57,388 nt of DNA from a virus: the IMG/VR virus record IMGVR_UViG_3300048548_000232, positions 1-57,388 of that record; one strand, given 5' to 3'. The translations under genes and the position numbers were made by a program. The notes below the pieces were generated by a model that was given only the letters and a program-made list of their open reading frames with translations, searched no databases and was not told the origin of the DNA. Shown here in pieces: positions 1 to 6,920 of the stretch (position 1 is its first letter; each line of letters starts with the position of its first letter).

Positions 1-502
1 ACTCAGCAGTTGCTGTGGCATACTCTGTACCATCAATTGTAGCATTGAATTCTAATGCATTCAATGAGACAGGGAATATATCTTTGAAGTTGACAAAGAA
101 GTTAGTTCTCATATTACTATTCATGATCGCTAGTGACGCATCACAAGTTACATTGTAATCATCCATGTAAGTAGCACGCTCACTAAATGCATCGCCACCT
201 GCAATCGATCGCATCCAGTTGTGTAGGATGAGATAGTTTTCTAGATCCTCATCAACTAGGAACGTCAAGTTGAATGGTTCATAGTTCAGACCATGTGCTT
301 CCCACGGGATCACACGTCCCAACATCGTAGGTTGCTCGATGGTATTCAAACCGATACCAGGAATATTAGCGGATTGTGCAAAGTAAACTACCTTTGGAAA
401 CTGTTCCAGTAGCATCTTAAATCCAATTGGCGACAGGAAGTTCCTGTTATCTAATTGCTTAGACCAGAGTGCTGTCTGGTCCGTGCCTCCGTATGATGCC
501 AT
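1..502 (-). CDS. Tail protein of tube-like type, possible gp3 tail completion protein (3' end beyond window)
   Basis: The reading frame starts at the ATG at 502-500 and runs open to the window edge, giving about 167 visible residues. The N-terminal part contains NFLSPIGFKM followed by FPKVVYFAQSANIPGI, and later FLVDEDLENY and IHNWM-like text (LHNWMRSI). This pattern is what I associate with small tail proteins of marine T4-like phages, some annotated as gp3 (tail completion and sheath stabiliser), with a tail-tube-like fold. The gene lies downstream of gp23, where such phages commonly place gp3. A perfect late-promoter octamer sits 20 bases upstream of the start. The tail role is fairly secure; the gp3 assignment is an inference from recalled gene order, and a tube-initiator role is the main alternative. 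The protein is truncated by the window, so length cannot be used as evidence. Confidence 0.6.
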   Translation of the reverse strand, partial: MASYGGTDQTALWSKQLDNRNFLSPIGFKMLLEQFPKVVYFAQSANIPGIGLNTIEQPTMLGRVIPWEAHGLNYEPFNLTFLVDEDLENYLILHNWMRSIAGGDAFSERATYMDDYNVTCDASLAIMNSNMRTNFFVNFKDIFPVSLNALEFNATIDGTEYATATAE

Positions 503-522
503 GAGTATGTTCCTGTTTTAAT

Positions 523-530
523 TATTTATA
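523..530 (-). promoter_or_regulatory. T4-like late promoter, perfect TATAAATA
   Basis: The minus strand reads TATAAATA here, identical to the T4 late-promoter consensus. It lies 20 bases upstream of the ATG of the tail gene at 502 and just after the stop of the small membrane peptide at 545. The position fits a late transcript starting a few bases before that gene. Confidence 0.75.
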
Positions 531-544
531 GGAACATACTCAAT

Positions 545-646
545 TCAATGGTCCTTACATGTAATTACTACAATGTATACTGTTGCTATAACAAGGGTAC
601 AACCGAAAGTTAACAGTTGTTGTGCAGCCGTGGTTCCAAATAGCAT
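545..646 (-). CDS. Small membrane peptide, 33 residues
   Basis: An ATG at 646 opens a 33-residue frame ending in TGA at 545. It has one strongly hydrophobic segment, roughly residues 10-29 (LLTFGCTLVI then ATVYIVVIT), followed by a charged tail (CKDH). That is the layout of a single-pass membrane peptide. There is no convincing ribosome binding site. The frame fills an otherwise empty stretch between the 40-residue gene and the tail gene. Function is unknown. Short membrane peptides of this kind recur elsewhere in this window, which supports it, but so short a frame could be chance. Confidence 0.45.
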   Translation of the reverse strand: MLFGTTAAQQLLTFGCTLVIATVYIVVITCKDH

Positions 647-666
647 CACATTAAAGGGGTTATGGG

Positions 667-789
667 TTATTCTTCTTCGCCATTCCAGAAGTCTTCCCAG
701 TCCTTGGCATCAGCATCAGTGATGTTTTTAGATTTTGAAGGTTCTTCGGGCATGGTCAACAGGTCATCGATAAAGTCAAGGTCTTTCAT
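667..789 (-). CDS. Small acidic hypothetical protein, 40 residues
   Basis: The ATG at 789-787 overlaps the TGA of the upstream gene (788-786) in an ATGA arrangement, which suggests translational coupling. The product begins MKDLDFIDDLLTM and ends DWEDFWNGEEE. It is strongly acidic and rich in Trp, Phe and Asp/Glu, with no membrane segment or cysteine. I do not recognise a family. The tight overlap and biased composition argue that it is real. A binding partner or decoy role is possible, but nothing in the sequence shows it. Confidence 0.55.
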   Translation of the reverse strand: MKDLDFIDDLLTMPEEPSKSKNITDADAKDWEDFWNGEEE

Positions 790-938
790 TGTCGATACTC
801 ACTAATGATATCCAATAGTCTACTATACGCGAAGTGGGCACCGTGATGCCATTCCTCAGTTTGTTCCCCCTCATACTCACCTTCGTATAATTTGGTTTTC
901 TCTTTGTATAATCTGGCAAGCAGATCGGTCTTCAACAT
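786..938 (-). CDS. Small hypothetical protein, 50 residues
   Basis: I place the start at the ATG at 938 (MLKTDLLARLYKEK). An AAGG lies about eight bases upstream. The longer frame back to 1028 begins inside the region just after the gp23 terminator and has a different, less protein-like composition. The product is mixed-charge and probably helical: LLARLYKEKTKLYEGEYEGE, then HFAYSRLLDIISEY. It overlaps the next cistron by ATGA. I do not recognise a family. A weak late-promoter-like octamer at 977-984 is placed correctly for this shorter start, which is part of the reason for choosing it. Confidence 0.55.
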   Translation of the reverse strand: MLKTDLLARLYKEKTKLYEGEYEGEQTEEWHHGAHFAYSRLLDIISEYRQ

Positions 939-976
939 GGTGGACCTTGGCATGGGAGTCAAGTTCAGTATAATTC

Positions 977-984
977 TATTTAAC
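977..984 (-). promoter_or_regulatory. Possible weak late promoter (GTTAAATA)
   Basis: The minus strand reads GTTAAATA, matching six of eight positions of TATAAATA. It lies 38 bases before the ATG at 938 and downstream of the gp23 terminator. The short gene cluster would otherwise depend on read-through from gp23. Confidence 0.35.
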
Positions 985-1042
985 ATAAGTGCCAACCCCA
1001 AACGCCCTTCTCGTGAGGGAATCAGCAAATATGACTAGGCAT

Positions 1043-1067
1043 TAAAAAAGGACCCCAATGGGGTCCT
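1043..1067 (-). terminator. Rho-independent terminator after gp23
   Basis: On the minus strand AGGACCCC and GGGGTCCT form an eight-base-pair stem around a three-base loop, followed directly by six T residues (1049-1044). It starts about 25 bases after the gp23 stop codon. Stem strength, T tract and position all fit an intrinsic terminator for the major capsid transcript. Confidence 0.88.
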
Positions 1068-1091
1068 GAGTGTTGTGTGTAACCTAATGGA

Positions 1092-2438
1092 TCACATGAG
1101 GTTGTCAACCAGCACACGACGGTAGTAGCGGTTAGCATTTGCAGTAAGAGCACCACTCCCCTGTGTTGTTCCTTCTGCGAATGGGTTAGCGACCATGCCG
1201 TAGCGGGTCTTGAAGCCGATCTTGGGCTGGAATGTGTCCTGACCAACGGCGCGAACCATTTGCAGGGGCACATATGGGCAGTAGAAGAGTCCAGCATCAT
1301 AGGCGCTAGAACCTTTATAACCAGCAACGTAGAAGTGACGATCACTTACGTTAGCGGAATAAGGGTCAACATAGACCTTGATGCGACCGTTCAGGGTGCC
1401 TGCCAGTGTGCTGCTGTTGTCGTCTGGAAGCAAGTTGCTGTTACCAGACAGAGCAGGGGTGTAATCCAGAACACCTGCCATGGACAGTGCCGAAGCAACG
1501 TCAGCAGAACAGATGAGGATGTTACCCTTTCCACGACGAGTCTCGTGACCAATCGCGTTCATATCGCGTTCGATTTGGAAGAGAAGTCCTTTGAACTTCT
1601 CAACTGACCAGCGACCGTTGGAATCAACGTCAAGGTCAAATACGCCAGCAGTTGCTGTGTTGTTCTGAGCGCCAGGGCGAGCAATGCGATAGACGGTACG
1701 TACCACCTCGCGGTTGATCTCGGCAAGAACCTCTGTTGAGAGGATGTTGGCAAGCTCAGATTCAGCATCAAGACCATGAACTGCTTTCAGGTCTTGGGCG
1801 AGTTCGAGCGAATACTCTGCTTTCAGAGCGCGTGACTTGGCAGTCACAGTGACCTTCTCGATCGAGAAGTTCATTTCTGCGAAGGCGTTGCTAGAAGCAT
1901 CGCCAAGTGCCTCACTCTCAGCAGTCGGCATACCGTCAGAGACGGTGTAGGTGCCGCTGTCGTTCAGCAGACCAGGGTTGGTGCCGCTTTGAGCGGTACG
2001 ACCGAGATCAGATGCTGCGTTCTCAGCAGAGAACTCTGTGTTCGCTTCGTTAAAGAAGGACTCAGCGCCAGCGGTACGGTTGGTGCCATAGCGTGAACGC
2101 ATGGCAAAGATGAGACCAGTAGGTCCAGTCATCGGTTGAACGCCAGCGATATCATAGGCGATCAACTTGGGCATGGAGCGTCTGATCAGACTGATCAGAA
2201 CAGGGTCGAAACCTGCAACAGGACCTGTGGCGGTGCTGCTACCAGAGAAACCTGCTGTGCCAGCAGACATCGTTGGGGATGCTTCGTTGAGCATTCCAGA
2301 TTCCTCACGGAGGAATTTCTCTTGGTTTTCGAGCAGGATGGAGGTGACGGCCTTTCTGTACTTATCAGAGATGTTAGAGATCTCAGAATGTTCCAGAATG
2401 GGTGCCCACTTCTCCTGCAAAGATTCGGAATTGAACAT
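1092..2438 (-). CDS. 23: Major capsid protein gp23
   Basis: This 448-residue protein forms the hexameric capsid shell of T4-like heads. The N-terminus (MFNSESLQEKW) and the middle of the protein match the gp23 family as I know it. The gene follows protease gp21 and scaffold gp22, its normal place. A prohead-protease site of the form L-x-E is visible at residues 50-52 (LNE before A53), which would give a mature protein of about 396 residues; T4 gp23 is cut similarly at an I-x-E site. The length is shorter than T4 gp23 (521) but typical of marine relatives. The sequence just upstream of the ATG lacks a strong Shine-Dalgarno motif, odd for such an abundant protein. A strong terminator follows the gene. 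Confidence 0.95.
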   Translation of the reverse strand: MFNSESLQEKWAPILEHSEISNISDKYRKAVTSILLENQEKFLREESGMLNEASPTMSAGTAGFSGSSTATGPVAGFDPVLISLIRRSMPKLIAYDIAGVQPMTGPTGLIFAMRSRYGTNRTAGAESFFNEANTEFSAENAASDLGRTAQSGTNPGLLNDSGTYTVSDGMPTAESEALGDASSNAFAEMNFSIEKVTVTAKSRALKAEYSLELAQDLKAVHGLDAESELANILSTEVLAEINREVVRTVYRIARPGAQNNTATAGVFDLDVDSNGRWSVEKFKGLLFQIERDMNAIGHETRRGKGNILICSADVASALSMAGVLDYTPALSGNSNLLPDDNSSTLAGTLNGRIKVYVDPYSANVSDRHFYVAGYKGSSAYDAGLFYCPYVPLQMVRAVGQDTFQPKIGFKTRYGMVANPFAEGTTQGSGALTANANRYYRRVLVDNLM

Positions 2439-2475
2439 TTGCTTTAATACTTAATAGGGTTTTAGTGTGGATCCT

Positions 2476-2483
2476 TATTTAAT
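2476..2483 (-). promoter_or_regulatory. Possible late promoter for gp23 (ATTAAATA)
   Basis: The minus strand reads ATTAAATA, six of eight matches to TATAAATA, in the gap between the gp22 stop and the gp23 start. It lies 37 bases from the ATG. T4 gp23 has its own late promoter, so one is expected here, but this match is weak. Confidence 0.4.
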
Positions 2484-3505
2484 CACTTAGCCCAGCGGGA
2501 AAGTGCTTGGACGTAGTGGGACATTGCCTCACCTACGACCTCGTTCTCAACCTGAACGTCTTCGGTGACAGTAGTCACTTCGGGTTTGGTAGAGAAATAC
2601 GACTCACGAAGTGTCGTAACCTTCCCACGGAAGGATTCTTCATCATCAAACTCAACTCCCTCAGCAAGAGATGCCAACTTTTCACGTTGTGAAAGTGACA
2701 GTCCTTCGCTCAGTTCGCTCACAATCCCATTCTTGATATAACCGCCAACCTCTTTCGAGAGGTCAACGTTCTCTTCGATCTGTTCGTTGAGTTTAGTCTG
2801 CATAATATCAAGTTGCTCGGTCATTTCGTCAACCAAGTCAACTTTCTCATCGGGAAGATCAATGAAATTCTCGACGAAAACCTGTTTGAGACCAGTCAGA
2901 ACACTCTCTGCCATTTCGGTTTTGATACCGTGCTCAATGGCGAGCGTGTTGTCCTTAGCCCACTTGCTGACAGCAAACGACAGATACTCGTCTACTTGTT
3001 CGGCAAGTTGAGACTTGACGGTTTCAATTTCTTCTTCAAGAACCTTAGCGTAATCACCATGGATACGATTCAGTTCTTCATTGAGGCGGGAAACAACTGC
3101 CGCTTCAAAGATGGTTGCTGCTTTCTGCTTGAACTCTTCACTCAGGTCTTCACCTTCGGTTAGAGCAGCAACATCAGCGGAAAGATCGATAGTCATTGTT
3201 TCGACTACTTCTTCCTCAGCAATCACTTCTTCACCTTCTACCTCAGCATCTTCCTTTTTAATGGAACCGCCTTGGGATGCAGATGCATCAGAAGGTTTTG
3301 TGGTAGGTGCAGTTGCACTCTTACCGATGACTTTGTACTTGTTACTTTCGTCATCAGGCTTCGAGTTCTGAGGGGTTGGTCCTCCCAGATCCTGTACGCC
3401 GCCGAGACCGCTACCTTCATCGGACAATTTGCCCTGAGGATCTGCTGCCTTAGCGCCAGCAGTGACGCTCGATTCATCTAGTGTTGTTTCAATCTTGTCA
3501 GACAT
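2483..3505 (-). CDS. 22: Prohead core scaffold protein gp22
   Basis: This 340-residue protein is the internal scaffold around which gp23 assembles; it is later degraded by gp21. The N-terminal third is low complexity and acidic (MSDKIETTLDESS, GLGGVQDLGG). From about residue 95 come acidic runs (EVEGEEVIAEEEVVE) and long charged helices likely to form coiled coils (EELNRIHGDYAKVLEEEIE), as expected for gp22. It lies between gp21 and gp23. The start has a good ribosome binding site, AAGGAG a few bases before the ATG, and a late-promoter octamer about 40 bases upstream. T4 gp22 is 269 residues; the extra length is mostly the low-complexity N-terminus. Confidence 0.9.
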   Translation of the reverse strand: MSDKIETTLDESSVTAGAKAADPQGKLSDEGSGLGGVQDLGGPTPQNSKPDDESNKYKVIGKSATAPTTKPSDASASQGGSIKKEDAEVEGEEVIAEEEVVETMTIDLSADVAALTEGEDLSEEFKQKAATIFEAAVVSRLNEELNRIHGDYAKVLEEEIETVKSQLAEQVDEYLSFAVSKWAKDNTLAIEHGIKTEMAESVLTGLKQVFVENFIDLPDEKVDLVDEMTEQLDIMQTKLNEQIEENVDLSKEVGGYIKNGIVSELSEGLSLSQREKLASLAEGVEFDDEESFRGKVTTLRESYFSTKPEVTTVTEDVQVENEVVGEAMSHYVQALSRWAK

Positions 3506-3546
3506 TGGGGTCTCCTTAATGCTACGAATTGAGTGATTGCTCTAAT

Positions 3547-3554
3547 TATTTATG
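3547..3554 (-). promoter_or_regulatory. T4-like late promoter (CATAAATA) for gp22
   Basis: The minus strand reads CATAAATA, seven of eight matches to the late consensus. It lies directly after the gp21 stop codon (3558-3556) and 41 bases before the gp22 ATG. Confidence 0.65.
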
Positions 3555-3555
3555 A

Positions 3556-4203
3556 TTACAGATTTTTCAGAAATTCTGAAAACGCGGAAATCTTTCTTTC
3601 TTCCAATTGACTTGCCGCAGCATTGTCAATTCTCTTTTTGATTTGGTCGATATGGGACTCAGAAACTGAACCATTTGCCCAAACCCATTCTTTTCCTTCC
3701 ATGATTCCATTGACAAATGCCTCAGGAGCAGAAGGATCTGCTACGATATCAGCAGCAGTGGCGAGCATAAAGTCTTCGCCAACAATTTTGATACCATTTT
3801 CTTCTTTGATAGAACCCAGACCGCGTGAGGAAACACCCAGTTTGACGCCTTCATCTAGAAGTTGTTTTGCAATCTTACCCATAGGGGTTTCAAGCAAACG
3901 TGCCTTACCAATAAAATTGTTACCCTCTTTTCTCAAAGAAGTAATCAAATGTGATGCACGATCAAGGTTGATAGTAGGACCGTCAGGATGACCCAACTCA
4001 CCGAGAGCACGACCAGTCTTTACGAAAGACTCGTTATACTTCTCAACCTCACGTTCCATGGTACGCATGGGATACATGCGACCATTACGATTGGTGATTT
4101 CGGCTTGAAGAAATACACCTTCAATACAGGTGCTACGCTTACCGTTCTTACCTTCGGTAATTACGATCTTAGCGTCTTCAATTTTCTCCGTTATCAGTTT
4201 CAT
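3556..4203 (-). CDS. 21: Prohead protease gp21
   Basis: This 215-residue protein is the T4-family prohead serine protease, which matures the head by cutting gp22, gp23, core proteins and itself. The expected active-site motifs are present: GHPD with His72 and SSRG with Ser125/Ser126. The length fits T4 gp21 (about 212). I start at the ATG at 4203 (MKLITEKIED). The open frame extends to 4302, but that extra part lies inside the upstream core gene and does not look like protease sequence. It overlaps the gp67-like gene by 26 bases, which suggests coupled synthesis of core and protease. Confidence 0.93.
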   Translation of the reverse strand: MKLITEKIEDAKIVITEGKNGKRSTCIEGVFLQAEITNRNGRMYPMRTMEREVEKYNESFVKTGRALGELGHPDGPTINLDRASHLITSLRKEGNNFIGKARLLETPMGKIAKQLLDEGVKLGVSSRGLGSIKEENGIKIVGEDFMLATAADIVADPSAPEAFVNGIMEGKEWVWANGSVSESHIDQIKKRIDNAAASQLEERKISAFSEFLKNL

Positions 4204-4429
4204 CAGTTGGTTCCTCTTCGGTTTGATCGGGGGGTACAGCGTCTTCTGGTTGCTCAGTATTCTCAGGACCCTCTTCGGGCGCTGCGAACATTGCTGCGCC
4301 AACCTCTTGTTTCATAGCATCGAGTTTATCGAGAGCGAGTGTTTGCATCTGTGTGTTCACATAATCAGAAAGATCTTTCTGACCAGCAAACAATGCATTA
4401 ACGATATCAAGAGAAGGTTGGGAAGGCAT
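4178..4429 (-). CDS. 67: Prohead core protein, gp67-like
   Basis: This 83-residue protein lies between portal gp20 and protease gp21, exactly where T4 encodes prohead core protein gp67 (80 residues). The N-terminal half is a short helical segment (MPSQPSLDIVNALFAGQKDL, later QTLALDKLDAM). The C-terminal half is extremely acidic and proline rich (EEEPTDETDNGEN). This helical head with acidic tail is the T4 gp67 layout. Identity rests on position, size and composition rather than clear sequence similarity. A late-promoter-like octamer lies 21 bases upstream. Confidence 0.72.
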   Translation of the reverse strand: MPSQPSLDIVNALFAGQKDLSDYVNTQMQTLALDKLDAMKQEVGAAMFAAPEEGPENTEQPEDAVPPDQTEEEPTDETDNGEN

Positions 4430-4450
4430 AATGTTAATTAATACTATTAC

Positions 4451-4458
4451 TATTTAGA
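4451..4458 (-). promoter_or_regulatory. T4-like late promoter (TCTAAATA) for the core protein and gp21
   Basis: The minus strand reads TCTAAATA, seven of eight matches to TATAAATA. It overlaps the gp20 stop codon and lies 21 bases before the gp67-like ATG. Confidence 0.6.
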
Positions 4459-6061
4459 TGTTTCCTTTTTCGTAATCTTTTGGATCTAATCCCTGCTCCT
4501 CTTCCTGTTCAGGTTCGGGTGGCATCAGAGACATTTCCATTTGCATTTTCTCCATCTGTTGCATCTCAGCAGGAGACACAATCAGACCAGCCTCAACCTC
4601 TTCCTGCATCTGCTTGTCGATTTCTTGGAACTCAGCATCAGATTGCCTGAGGATGTTGCGTCGTAGGTATTCCAGAGAGAAATACTTACCAGCATAAGGA
4701 TCCATTTGTTGAAGAAGTGCGAGACGTTCTGTCATCACCTCCTTCTCTTTCATCTCAGCAAAGTAGTTATCAGCGATAAAACTATACTGGATGTGCTCTT
4801 TCATATCATCCCACTCATCAAGTGTGATGACACCTTTGAGAACAAGTTGAGTTCTCAGAAGATCACTAAACAAATCACTAAACTTTTTGCGAAGTCGTGT
4901 AACAAATTTCTGGAACTTAACTTCGTCTCTTGTGATCTCGGCACTACGACCGACATTGAAACTGCTTTCAGATTCTAAACGTGACTCAGGTACGTTGAGT
5001 GAGCGATACAGTTTCTTCTGGAAATACTTGACATCTTCCAACTCACCTAGGTTTTGTCCACCTGGCAGTGTGGTGATCTCAGTACCGCGTCCACCTTCAC
5101 GTCTTGGCAACCAGAAATCTTCCAGCATAGACATGAACTTTTTGTCATCACGAATCTCACCAGTGTCAGCGTTATACACCAACTTGTTACGATAGCGAGA
5201 CATCACTTCACGTAGGTATTGCTCTGCCTTTTGCTTAGGCAGATTACCAACATCAATATAAAAGATGCGACGTTCAGGTGCTCTGGACAAACGATAGATG
5301 ACCAGAGAGTCCTCAATCATTCTAAGTTGATTGAGTGCCTTAATTGCTTTGTGAAGATGGGATAGCACGTAGTTGCGTTGCATATCCAACTGACCAGAGT
5401 GGCAGTATGTGATAGCATCTGGTGCAACTTTGATCCCGTTATTCTCATATCCTTTCAGACCTTTCGGTGAGTAGATATAATACTCAATCGATTTAGGAAC
5501 AATCGATGTGATCTGTGGGTCAATGAGTTGTGCGCGATCCTTAGGTTTGTCAAATTCAACAACCTTTTTGATCTTGCGTGGATCGATATACCTTAACTCT
5601 GTGATACCAGCAGCAGGGTTCTTAGTATCAATCATCTTATGATAGAACAAGCGTCCATCGATATACCACCTACGGAAGATATCGTATGCTTTTCTATCAA
5701 AATCTAGAAGCACTAGAACATTAACGAACTCTTCTCGGATTCTATTTTTCAGAGTCTGAGAGACTTTCAAGTGTTGGAGGTCAATATCCACGGGGTGATC
5801 ATTCAGATCCCCAGCAATCGCTTCGTTGACAACATCATTAATAGCAGCATCCGCTTCTGGATGCAAAGACATCTCACGATATCTACCGATCAAATCTGCT
5901 TCGCTTGCTTTGTTAGCAGCGTCACCCATCTCAACATATTGTCCGAAGTGCCCACCAGCAGAAATTGGTTGGGCAGCATCGTCTGATTCTTTACGAACAA
6001 AAGAAGGACCAGTTGCCTGACCCTTCTTACGATCTAACGAATAACCAAATAGTTGAGACAT
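4454..6061 (-). CDS. 20: Portal vertex protein gp20
   Basis: This 535-residue protein is the dodecameric portal through which DNA enters and leaves the head and where head assembly starts. Length (T4 gp20, 524) and position between tube gp19 and the core genes fit. Recognisable family stretches include IDPRKIKKVVEF, YRLSRAPERRIFYID and GGQNLGELEDVKYFQ. The C-terminus is methionine and acid rich (QMEKMQMEMS, then EPEQEEEQGLDP), as in marine gp20 proteins. I start at the ATG at 6061; a TTG one codon earlier is possible. There is no strong ribosome binding site. gp20 is the classical diversity marker for marine T4-like phages. Confidence 0.95.
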   Translation of the reverse strand: MSQLFGYSLDRKKGQATGPSFVRKESDDAAQPISAGGHFGQYVEMGDAANKASEADLIGRYREMSLHPEADAAINDVVNEAIAGDLNDHPVDIDLQHLKVSQTLKNRIREEFVNVLVLLDFDRKAYDIFRRWYIDGRLFYHKMIDTKNPAAGITELRYIDPRKIKKVVEFDKPKDRAQLIDPQITSIVPKSIEYYIYSPKGLKGYENNGIKVAPDAITYCHSGQLDMQRNYVLSHLHKAIKALNQLRMIEDSLVIYRLSRAPERRIFYIDVGNLPKQKAEQYLREVMSRYRNKLVYNADTGEIRDDKKFMSMLEDFWLPRREGGRGTEITTLPGGQNLGELEDVKYFQKKLYRSLNVPESRLESESSFNVGRSAEITRDEVKFQKFVTRLRKKFSDLFSDLLRTQLVLKGVITLDEWDDMKEHIQYSFIADNYFAEMKEKEVMTERLALLQQMDPYAGKYFSLEYLRRNILRQSDAEFQEIDKQMQEEVEAGLIVSPAEMQQMEKMQMEMSLMPPEPEQEEEQGLDPKDYEKGNI

Positions 6062-6087
6062 CAATTGAAAGTAATTACTTCAAATAC

Positions 6088-6095
6088 TATTTAGC
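6088..6095 (-). promoter_or_regulatory. Possible late promoter (GCTAAATA) for gp20
   Basis: The minus strand reads GCTAAATA, six of eight matches to the late consensus, in the short gap between gp19 and gp20. It lies 26 bases before the gp20 ATG, matching the spacing at other genes here. Confidence 0.5.
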
Positions 6096-6118
6096 AGTTT
6101 CAACTATGTAGGTTCTAA

Positions 6119-6838
6119 TCAGGACCGACCTCTACCCTTCTTGTTACGGTTACGGCGGTTGTTCCTACGGCGACCATGAGACATGTTAGAGTCATCAGTC
6201 TTCTCCCAGTATTGAACTTGGAATTCAACTGTATACTCCTCAGCGGTATCATTGCTATCCCATGCAAGATCAATTGCAGAGATGTTAGAAGGCCAAATAC
6301 CTTCAAAACGATATGAACCGTTTGACTGTCCCTGTCTATCTAGGTGATCGACAGTTGCACTTGCCTGATAGTCGCGAATGGAATCAGCAGACTGGTAGTT
6401 ATACTGATTCTGCTGCATGTATTCTGCCCATCTTTCCATGTGCTCGCGAAGCGCCATGGTCTCTTCGTTCATGATAGTAACAGTCCATGGTTCAAATGTT
6501 CTGTCACCAGCAATCTTCAATTGACGACCACGGAATGGCACTTCAACAACACCGATAGTGGATGCAGGCAAGTTTGCTGCTTTCACCAAGAATGTTGAAC
6601 GCTCGGGCATTTCAGTGTTACCACTTCTGCGCTCTCCTCTACCTTTTTTGTTAGCACCACCACCACCACGGCTTGGGTTGCTGTCAAACAGAGGGAATTG
6701 AATAGTCACTTGGAACAGATTAGGTCTCGCAAGATCCTGAATGTTGTTCCTAAACTGCATCAGATTGGCATCTGACTGCACACCATTTCTGTTAGAGGGA
6801 TTTCTCTTTCTATTGTTTCTTCTAATTGGACTTGACAT
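6119..6838 (-). CDS. 19: Tail tube protein gp19 with basic extensions
   Basis: This 239-residue protein stacks as hexamers to form the inner tail tube. The core from about residue 28 to 215 shows the tube-family pattern: FQVTIQFPLF, then FLVKAANLPASTIG, FRGRQLKIAG and FEPWTVTIMN, ending with YTVEFQVQYWE. It lies between gp18 and gp20 as in T4. It is much longer than T4 gp19 (163). The excess is basic: an Arg/Asn-rich N-terminus (SPIRRNNRKRNPSNRNG), a Gly/Arg/Lys-rich loop near residues 56-75 and an Arg/Asn-rich C-terminus (GRRRNNRRNRNKKGRGRS). An AGGAG sits about 12 bases before the ATG. Confidence 0.9.
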   Translation of the reverse strand: MSSPIRRNNRKRNPSNRNGVQSDANLMQFRNNIQDLARPNLFQVTIQFPLFDSNPSRGGGGANKKGRGERRSGNTEMPERSTFLVKAANLPASTIGVVEVPFRGRQLKIAGDRTFEPWTVTIMNEETMALREHMERWAEYMQQNQYNYQSADSIRDYQASATVDHLDRQGQSNGSYRFEGIWPSNISAIDLAWDSNDTAEEYTVEFQVQYWEKTDDSNMSHGRRRNNRRNRNKKGRGRS

Positions 6839-6896
6839 TTTGGGGGTTTCTCCTGGGGAAGAATAATTAATTGAATGTCATTACGAAATGGGGAAA

Positions 6897-6914
6897 GGGG
6901 AGGTTATCCTCCCC
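6897..6914 (-). terminator. Hairpin after gp18, possible terminator
   Basis: A perfect seven-base-pair GC-rich stem (GGGGAGG with CCTCCCC, four-base loop) begins seven bases after the gp18 stop codon. Only three T residues follow before a C run, so it is not a textbook intrinsic terminator. It may act as a weak terminator or protect the 3' end of the sheath transcript. Confidence 0.55.
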
Positions 6915-6920
6915 ACTTAA

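Noticed and set aside
939-1028. Longer 5' extension of the 50-residue gene
   Set aside because: The added residues are unlike the rest, begin in the region next to the gp23 terminator, and lack a ribosome binding site.
4204-4302. N-terminal extension of the gp21 frame
   Set aside because: It is the shadow of the acidic gp67-like gene, and gp21 has the right length from the ATG at 4203.
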